Shown here piece after piece: positions 47,136 to 64,000 of a stretch of DNA of 64,000 bases; the stretch's first letter is position 1; each line of letters opens with the position of its first letter. Source of the DNA: Doris montereyensis (lineage: Eukaryota; Mollusca; Gastropoda; Nudibranchia; Dorididae); NCBI GenBank assembly GCA_037039925.1, contig JAXRKP010000379.1, positions 51,001-115,000 on the forward strand, written 5' to 3'. A program made the position numbers and the translations under genes. The notes beneath the pieces are model-generated. The model saw only the letters and a program-made list of their open reading frames with translations. It made no database searches and was not told the origin of the DNA.

Positions 47136-47645
47136 ATTGTGAAGTGAAACAGGTAATAATACGTGTACATCTATATTGTGAAGTGAAACAGGTAATAATA
47201 CATGTACATCTATATTGTGAAGTGAAACAGGTAATAATACGTGTACATCTATATTGTGAAGTGAAACAGGTAATAATACGTGTACATCTATATTGGAAAG
47301 TGAAACAGGTAATAATACGTGTACATCTATATTGTGAAGTGAACCAGGTAATAATACGTGTACATCTATATTGGAAAGTGAAACAGGTAATAATATGTGT
47401 ACATCCATATTGTGAAGTGGAACAGGTAATAATACGTGTACATCTATATTGTGAAGTGGAACAGGTAATAATACGTGTACATCTGTATTGTGAAGTGAAC
47501 CAGGTAATAATATGTGTACATCCATATTGTGAAGTGAAACAGGTAATAATATGTGTACATTTATATTCTGGTGGAACAGGTAATAATACGTGTACATCTA
47601 TATTGTGAAGTGAACCAGGTAATAATACCTGTACATCAAATATCA
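47136..47645. repeat. 39-bp minisatellite, about 13 units
   Basis: Units combine CTATATTGTGAAGTGAAACA with GGTAATAATACGTGTACAT. Length is a multiple of three with no stop, so three frames stay open; I do not call a gene. Confidence 0.93.
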
Positions 47646-47668
47646 TGAAGCAGAACTGGTAATAATAT

Positions 47669-47736
47669 GTACTGCTTGTAGATCATGCCTGTCATCTTGT
47701 TCTTTCTTGTTGTTTTACTATGATGAGCACAGTATA
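47669..47736 (+). repeat. 68-bp direct repeat, right copy
   Basis: Second copy of 46853-46920, between the 39-bp array and the following arrays. Confidence 0.85.
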
Positions 47737-47739
47737 TAA

Positions 47740-48300
47740 GCACATCTATATTGTGCAGTGAAACGGGCTATATTATAATATATCTATATTGTGAAGTGAA
47801 ACGGGTTATATTATAATATATCTATATTGTGACGTGAAAACGGGTTGTATTAAAATATATATATATTTAAAGTGAAAAGGGTTATATTATAATATATCTA
47901 CATTGTGAAGTTAAACAGGTTATAATAATTCTATATTGTGAAGTTAAACAGGTTATAATAATTCTATATTGTGAAGTTAAACAGGTTATAATAATTCTAT
48001 ATTGTGAAGTTAAACAGGTTATAATAATTCTATATTGTGAAGTTAAACAGGTTATCATAATTCTATATTGTGAAGTTAAACATGTTATAATAATTCTATA
48101 TTGTGAAGTTAAACGGGTTATAATAATTCTATATTGTGAAGTTAAACATGTTATAATAATTCTATATTGTGAAGTTAAACAGGTTATGTTATAATATATC
48201 TACATTGTGAAGTTAAACAGGTTATTATAATTCTACATTGTGAAGTTAAACAGGTTATAATACATCTGATCTGTATTGTGACGTGAAACAGATTATAATA
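47740..48300. repeat. 33-37-bp minisatellite, transition zone
   Basis: Units such as ATTCTATATTGTGAAGTTAA followed by ACAGGTTATAATA, about 16 units, with the first few longer and containing TATATTATAATATAT. Confidence 0.9.
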
Positions 48301-49665
48301 TATCTACATTGTGGATAGAAACAGGGTATAATACATCTACATTGTGGATAGAAACAGATTATAATATATCTACATTGTGGATAGAAACAGATTATAATAC
48401 ATCTACATTGTGGATAGAAACATATTATAATACATCTACATTGTGGATAGAAACATATTATAATATATCTACAATGTGGTTAGAAACAGGTTATAATACA
48501 TCTACATTGTGGATAGAAACAGATTATAATACATCTACATTGTGGATAGAAACAGATTATAATACATCTACATTGTGGATAGAAACAGATTATAATACAT
48601 CTACATTGTGGATAGAAACAGACTATAATACATCTACATTGTGGATAGAAACAGATTATAATACATCTACATTGTGGATAGAAACAGATTATAATACATC
48701 TACATTGTGGATAGAAACAGATTATAATACATCTACATTGTGGATAGAAACAGGGTATAATACATCTACATTGTGGATAGAAACAGATTATAATACATCT
48801 ACATTGTGGATAGAAACAGATTATAATACATCTACATTGTGGATAGAAACAGATTATAATACATCTACATTGTGGATAGAAACAGATTATAATACATCTA
48901 CATTGTGGATAGAAACAGGTTATAATACATCTACATTGTGGATAGAAACAGGGTATAATACATCTACATTGTGGATAGAAACAGACTATAATACATCTAC
49001 ATTGTGGATAGAAACAGGGTATAATACATCTACATTGTGGATAGAAACAGATTGTAATACATCTACATTGTGGATAGAAACAGATTGTAATACATCTACA
49101 TTGTGGATAGAAACAGATTGTAATACATCTACATTGTGGATAGAAACATATTATAATACATCTACATTGTGGATAGAAACATATTATAATACATCTACAT
49201 TGTGGATAGAAACAGATTGTAATACATCTACATTGTGGATAGAAAGAGATTATAATACATCTACATTGTGGATAGAAACAGATTATAATACATCTACATT
49301 GTGGATAGAAACAGGGTATAATATATCTACATTGTGGATAGAAACAGATTGTAATACATCTACATTGTGGATAGAAACAGATTATAATACATCTACATTG
49401 TGGATAGAAACAGGGTATAATACATCTACATTGTGGATAGAAACAGGTTATAATACATCTACATTGTGGATAGAAACAGTTATAATACATCTACATTGTG
49501 GATAGAAACAGGGTATAACTATAATACATCTACATTGTGGATAGAAACAGGTTATAATACATCTACATTGTGGATAGAAACAGGTTATAATATATCTACA
49601 TTGTGGATAGAAACAGGTTATAATACATCTACATTATGGATAGAAACAGGTTATAATTCATCGCC
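48301..49665. repeat. 33-bp minisatellite, about 41 units
   Basis: Units combine ACATCTACATTGTGGATAGA with AACAGATTATAAT. In the plus frame this spells WIETDYNTSTL repeated over 398 codons (48309-49505); a minus frame is open for 336 codons. One unit near 49478 is two bases short and one near 49516 is longer. Differences between units are mostly at the D/G/Y codon and favour neither synonymous nor coding change. Confidence 0.95.
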
Positions 49666-49729
49666 TCCTGAACAGGAAGCTAATCTGACACAGGCTTTAT
49701 TCCCCAACCTTTGCTGAAAGAAAGAGATC

Positions 49730-49883
49730 TGGTGAGAGAAACTCATCTGAATAACCTCCCGATGCAGAAGAAGAGGAAGAATGATAAAGATTACAGCTTT
49801 TCACCGAGCGCTGTTTAAAGCTTTTAATAATAAAGCTAATATTCTACACTTCATGTTTTAGTTGCGGTACATCTAGTTATGTG
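49730..49883 (+). repeat. Segment matching copy A 27095-27240, out of order
   Basis: CTCATCTGAATAACCTCC, AGAAGAGGAAGA and GTACATCTAGTTATG resemble the copy A intron after exon 5, but here it lies downstream of the arrays. The corresponding place in copy B (about 43708) lacks it. Confidence 0.65.
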
Positions 49884-50180
49884 GTGTCAGTGGCCGAGTA
49901 TTTAGGCTGCCGGATTGAGGATCATGAGGTCCTGGGTTTAAATCCTGGCAAAGCTAAGTCCGATGTTGTTTTCCTTGGGAAAGACACTTAACATGCATCT
50001 TCCCCACTCTACCCAGGTGCAAATGGGTACACGCACTAGCTTGGGCGTAAACACCTGCGTTAGACTAGCCTCCTGGCCAGGAGATGCTTATTATCACCTG
50101 TTTCACTTCACGCCGTTGAAACCGGGATAAGCTCCGGCTCTGTGGGCCATAAGAGTATCTAGCGGCCTTGAAGGAACTTA
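49884..50180 (+). mobile_element. SINE-1 copy (full length)
   Basis: Head CAGTGGCCGAGTATTTAGGC, B box GTCCTGGGTTTAAATCCTGG, body CTTGGGAAAGACACTTAACA and GGAGATGCTTATTATCACC, tail GGCCTTGAAGGAACTT. Confidence 0.8.
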
Positions 50181-50495
50181 ATTCTTTGTCATGTTTGAGA
50201 TTCATGTGTCATAAATGAGAGATAAAATATCTACCATGAAAAAGAAGTCTGTGTGCCATAATAGAAATGTGTCATATGCATAAGTAAATAAACAGGAAAT
50301 TCCAAAGCAGAAGTTGACTTTATTCCTCTATCTTATCATGGATTTATCATGTGACTATTGTGACATTTTGATAAATAAAATTAGAAATAGTGAAGGAAAC
50401 CCAATCTGTCTGTGATTTATTTCCTCAGTTTGCACTTGTTGTAGTTGCTGTTGCAGCGCTCAATGCGTTAAACCAGAAAAGTAATATCTATACTA

Positions 50496-51070
50496 CAGTC
50501 TTTTCTCAACAGTCTGGGCTTTGATGATCCGGATGTCGCGATAATCCGCACAGATGAGCTGGGGACAGATTTTTTCTTTTTCTTTGTATCCGATAATCTG
50601 GAAATTTGGGATACCGGAGCTAACACCAAAATTTGAATCCAGTTACCGCACTATAGAGAATTTATGCTTGATAAACCAAATAATCAGCTGTTTAATATAT
50701 GTTTAATGATAGTTTAATCATTCCACTGACTGACATTGACATCAAAGTCACTCGACTTTCCAAATACCACTACAGCCATACAATTTAGCAATTTTCTCTG
50801 TTTCTCTCTTTTCTTTCTCACCCTCTCTCTCTTCTTATTGGTCTTCTTCTTCTGACATGATGAAAAATTGTGTGTAAGGGAGAAACCTGAAGCACAAATC
50901 AGAGAGAGAGAGAATGAGAATGAGAAAGAGGGACATTGAGAAAAGATAGTTCTGGACATTGATGTAAATTCTGAGGTCATGATTCACTGTGTGTGATCAG
51001 AATGGCCAATCCAGATGCGATAATCCAAACAAATTTATAAAAGGTGCGGATTATCGAGACATTCATTACT
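50496..51070. mobile_element. pogo-like element 3 (same family as element 2)
   Basis: Starts CAGTCTTTTCTCAACAGTC after a TA. It shares with element 2 the blocks CGATAATC, GATTTTTTCTTTTTC-like, TCCGATAATCTGG, TTGTGTGTAAG..GAAACCTG and AGAGAGAGAGAATGAG. The right end (GGATTATCGAGACATTC) is decayed. Copy A lacks it at about 31790. Confidence 0.65.
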
Positions 51071-51179
51071 ATAAATTGCTGAGGTCATTTGTTGAATTAA
51101 ACAAAAACCACTAAACAACGATTATTCCAAATTTTCCATGTTTGCTTTGATGCTATTGAAATTAGTTTTGGTTATTAGC

Positions 51180-51900
51180 TATTATTTTTGCTTCATTAAA
51201 ATTAAAACCAGTGGCATGGATTATTGCAATTTTCCATGTTTGAGTTTGCTTCGATGAGATTAAAATTAACATTGATTAAACCAGTGGTTTGCTTCAATGA
51301 GATTAAAATTAACATTGATTATTGCAATTTTCCCAGTTTGTTTGAGTTTGCAATTTTCCATGCTTGAGTTTGCTTTCAATGAGATTAAAATTAACATTGA
51401 TTATTGCAATTTTCCATTTTCACCTCAATGGTATTAAAACGAACATTGATTAATGTAATTTTCCATTTTTGTTTTGATGAGATTGAAAGTAACATTGATA
51501 AGTGCAATATATATTTTCCAATTTAGCTTTGATAAGACTGAAATTAACATTGATCAGTACAATTTTCCATTTTTGCTTTGATGAGATTGAACATTCCATA
51601 GTACAATTTTCCTCTTTTGCTTTGATGAGATTGAAACTAGCATTGAATAGTACAATTTTCCATTTTCGCTTTGATAGATTGAAATCAGCATTGAATCAGT
51701 ACAATTTTCCATTTTCTTTTAGATTGAAACTAACATTGAATAGTACTGTTTTCCATTTTGTTTTTAGATTGAAACTAACATTGAAAAGTGCTATTTTCCA
51801 TTTTTGCTTTTGATGAGATTGAAACTAACATTGAATAGTACAATTTTCTATTTTTGCTTTGATTAGATAGAAATTAACATTGAACATTGCAATGGTCAGG
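51180..51900. repeat. About 49-bp degenerate minisatellite, about 14 units (copy B)
   Basis: Units of ATTGAAATTAACATTGA, then TACAATTTTCCATTTT, then GCTTTGATGAG. Only about three units are present in copy A. Confidence 0.8.
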
Positions 51901-52019
51901 AAGGCCCTCACAGACACTGGGTCTAGTGATGTAGGATTGATTATTGCAACTGCCATAACAGCAAGGAGAGGTAATGAAAATTCTATAAACTGTTATCAAC
52001 TGTCATAGCCTCACATCCT

Positions 52020-52640
52020 CTCTCCTGCAGGAATTATATCCTTTTCTCCCAGCTTCTGCTTCTTTGACGTCTCTGCCATGATGAGGTTGATTTTGTGGAA
52101 CAGGCCGAGAGAATGAGGGAATTCTTCCGGAGACTAGGATTTCCCAAAAAATCCTCTCATCCGCCCTCTATCATATTCCAACACTGCAGCACTTTCGGTC
52201 ATGCCAAAATATAGACAAGAACCATAATGATCCAAGTGAAACTTATCACAACATACCATTCTCACAATAAACATATTAAGGATTTAGTATTAAAACACTT
52301 CTCCATCCTACAGAATGATTAAATGATCCATTCACAAGAGATGTATTCTCTGATCCGCCTCTTCTTGTCTACAGGCCAGACAGGAATTTTCGCGATCTCC
52401 TGGTCCATAGCAGGTAACATACCCCTTCCCAAACAGACACCCGCCAGTGTAGTAAGACACATTGCAATACCTGCCCGTACGTTGAGGATGTGATCTCCAT
52501 ATCCTTCCCCAATTGTGAATTCAAAGTCACTTCAGGCTTCACTTGTACCAGCAGAAATATCGTTTACACCATCTCTTGTAAACGATGTCCTATAAAATAC
52601 ATTGGTACACTGGCCTTGGCAGGGAGTTTTGGATGGCTCG
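52020..52640 (+). mobile_element. Penelope-like retroelement remnant with start of GIY-YIG region
   Basis: Broken frames in order: VEQAERMREFFRRLGFP (about 52100-52150), KTLLHPTE then DPPLLVYRPDRNFRDLLV (52290-52405), HCNTCPYVEDVISISFP, FTCTSRNIVYTISCKRCP and IKYIGTL (52460-52620). The order 'P.PPL.A.RR..NLRDLLV...C...CPF....F.C.S.NVVY.I.C..C...YVG' is typical of Penelope RT C-termini leading into the GIY-YIG nuclease. The element stops shortly after YIG and is dead. Confidence 0.8.
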
Positions 52641-52649
52641 CAAAAATGT

Positions 52650-52985
52650 CCCATAGCTTCGAACATAATAATGAAATTTTAGGGTGCACAAGAAAATTAT
52701 TTTTCTATCTAGTGACACACGTTTACCCTCGAAAATTCAACAAAATCTTTTTTTTTTTTTAGTGTGCATTTTTTAACTTCTCAAAATCCCCCCCCCCCTC
52801 ACCCCTCCTGGAAACAATAAAATTATAGGCAGATTAGCACTACGATGAAGTGGTTTCAATTCTATTTATTTTGATACCACACATATAACTAGGTGCGGCT
52901 GATGGGATGTTTTTACCAAGGTGTAAAAGGCGAGCAGGCATCCAAGTCATGGCGTGGCCGTGTGACAAAAAAGAAAAAAGACAAA
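52650..52985. other. No recognised gene
   Basis: T- and C-homopolymers near 52749-52800. No family was recognised. Confidence 0.4.
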
Positions 52986-53485
52986 AAAATTGGTTTTTAT
53001 CAATATCATCATCAAACCAACAAAAACAGGGAACTCAAACCAACAAAAACTGTGGCTTTCAAAATGAGTTTATTTAGAATCAACACTGTAGAACAATGAA
53101 CAATGTTTACAATGATATCAAATCTGTCCAGGTTTGATGATTTTCCACAATGTGAAAAAAAGACAAATTGGTTTTTATCAATATCATTATCAAACCAACA
53201 AAAACAGGGTACTCTGGCTTTCAAAATGAGTTTATTTAGAATCAACACTGTAGAACAATGAACAATGTTTACAATGATATCAAATCTGTCCAGGTTTGAT
53301 GATTTTCCACAATGTGACAAAAAAGACAAATTGGTTTTTATCAATATCATCATCAAACCAACAAAAAACAGGGTACTCTGGCTTTCAAAATGAGTTTATT
53401 TAGAATCAACACCATAGAACAATGAACAATGTTTACACTGATATCAAATCTGTCCAGGTTTGATGATTTTCCACAATGTGAGGAA
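52986..53485. repeat. Three tandem units of about 163-181 bp
   Basis: Units start TTGGTTTTTATCAATATCAT and include CTTTCAAAATGAGTTTATTT and GTCCAGGTTTGATGATTTTC. The first unit has an 18-base insertion. TTTATT (minus AATAAA) occurs once per unit, downstream of the TTI1 stop codon. Confidence 0.92.
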
Positions 53486-53565
53486 AAACAAAATTTTCTA
53501 ACTTTCACCCTCTTGAGAAAAATTAAATCGGACTGACTATATTCTAACAGTAGCGTCCAACCAAC

Positions 53566-53634
53566 TACTTACAAAACTGCTGATCTTTAGGTTGAGAGAC
53601 CGATACCTTGCCTCTAGACCACCGAGTCCCCCTA
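53566..53634 (-). mobile_element. SINE-2 head fragment
   Basis: GGTTGAGAGACCGATACC and CTCTAGACCACCGAGTCCCC, the reverse of the tRNA-like head. Confidence 0.7.
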
Positions 53635-53707
53635 CTGAATTAAAGCAAATTTGTATATAATAAAACGTATCAACGTAAAGGATATAAAAAGATCGAAAAT
53701 TCTATGA

Positions 53708-63182
<9,475 letters not shown>

Positions 63183-63384
63183 CTGTTAAAGAAGCGCAGG
63201 TATAAATTTATATTTCTGTTGACATGAATTGAAAGACAATAACTTATCAGGGAAGCTGAGAATGGGACAGCGCAAAAGCAATGTTCCCTCTAAGGGAGAA
63301 AAGGGTGAGTACAGCTGAGAAATGTCTGCACACGCTAAAATAAAAATCTTTTCTTGTCTAACATTCATTCTTATGCACTGAAGT

Positions 63385-63720
63385 GCAAACGATTGAGAAT
63401 TTAAATCATCAAACATTGCACAACGCCAAAAATGTGTGTCCACAGATTGAGAATTTAAATGATCAAACATTACACAACGTCTAAAATGCGTGCACACAGA
63501 TTGAGAATTTAAATAATCAAACATTGCGTAACGTCCAAAATGCGTGTACACATATTGAGAATTTAAATCATCAATATTGCACAACGCCAAAAATGCGTGT
63601 ACGGATTGATATTTGAATCATCAAACATTGCACAACGTCCAAAATGTGTGCACACAGATTGAGAATTTAAATCATCAAACATTGCACAACGCCAAAAATG
63701 CGTGCACACAAACTGAAAAA
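63385..63720. repeat. 54-bp minisatellite, about six units
   Basis: Units combine GATTGAGAATTTAAATCATC, AAACATTGCACAACGCC and AAAATGCGTGCACACA. They lie upstream of the most 5' TTI1 exon seen. Confidence 0.93.
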
Positions 63721-64000
63721 AAAATTTGAGGGAACATTGCTCAAAGGCGTGAATATATAATCATAAAAACTGGCGGTCCAGGGGAATGAAAATTCTTCTC
63801 AAAGACTGGGAAACAATGAAACTCTCTTTAGTTAAAACGCTACTTGTAGTAGAATATTTCCTCAGATGAAAACGATCTTGGGATCATGTAGAAACTTTAT
63901 GCAAAATATGGTTATTCTTAGTGGTCTGGCAACAGAGCCTTTGGCTCACAAAGAACGACAAACACAGAATTATATATTTTATATATAGATTTGCAGGTAA
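63721..64000. other. No recognised feature at right edge
   Basis: Presumably TTI1 intron. No exon was recognised before the end of the window. Confidence 0.4.

Noticed and set aside
47034..47646. Overlapping 154-187-codon frames in the 39-bp array
   Set aside because: Three overlapping frames on two strands are open for the same reason. Repeat arithmetic, not coding.
48309..49505. 398-codon open frame spelling WIETDYNTSTL repeats
   Set aside because: The unit is 33 bases without a stop, so long frames on both strands follow automatically. There are no unique flanking domains and no splice signals.
47136..49665. CRISPR-like appearance of regular repeats
   Set aside because: Units are contiguous with no unique spacers, and the genome is eukaryotic.
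51502..51813. 103-codon plus-strand frame with repeated FHFCFD-like words
   Set aside because: It coincides with the degenerate 49-bp repeat array.

Overview
This is a piece of an animal nuclear genome, most likely a mollusc (gastropod-like); I cannot name the species. Genes have GT-AG introns, intergenic and intronic DNA is full of tRNA-derived SINEs, LINE fragments, MITEs and very long GA/TA/ATT microsatellites, and the GAPDH and TTI1 exons read as invertebrate orthologues. There are no bacterial operons, no rRNA genes and no CRISPR array.

Layout. (1) About 1-3.4 kb: TC-rich microsatellites, a 200-bp hairpin MITE and dispersed repeats. (2) 3.5-16.5 kb, minus strand: a complete GAPDH gene with a 5' UTR exon, nine coding exons, 3' UTR and poly(A) signal. 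(3) About 18.2-32.1 kb and 37.6-51.9 kb, plus strand: two direct copies of a roughly 14-kb block, each holding six recognisable exons of a glycine N-acyltransferase-like (GNAT superfamily) gene. Neither copy is intact. Copy A carries a LINE insertion; copy B carries three pogo-like inverted-repeat elements, an LTR-like segment and a 2.5-kb minisatellite. (4) 32.1-37.6 kb, between the copies: SINEs, a duplicate of the segment upstream of GAPDH, and two LINE systems, one nested inside another. (5) 52.0-52.6 kb: a degraded Penelope-like element. (6) 53.7-63.2 kb, minus strand: the last seven exons of TTI1, with minisatellites in its introns and 3' flank; its 5' part lies beyond the right edge.

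GAPDH is the glycolytic dehydrogenase. TTI1 is a scaffold of the TELO2-TTI1-TTI2 co-chaperone for PIKK kinases. The GLYAT-like pair would be acyl-CoA:amino-acid conjugating enzymes. Nothing suggests these genes act together.

The main caution is that GAPDH and TTI1, both expected to be intact, each carry several one- or two-base indels, mostly at short G or C runs, while splice phases fit only if each indel is repaired. This points to assembly indel errors rather than pseudogenes, and the same doubt applies to single-base frameshifts in the GLYAT-like copies. I found no convincing new molecular system. The most informative structure is the diverged tandem duplication, in which each copy shows the pre-insertion state for elements present in the other.
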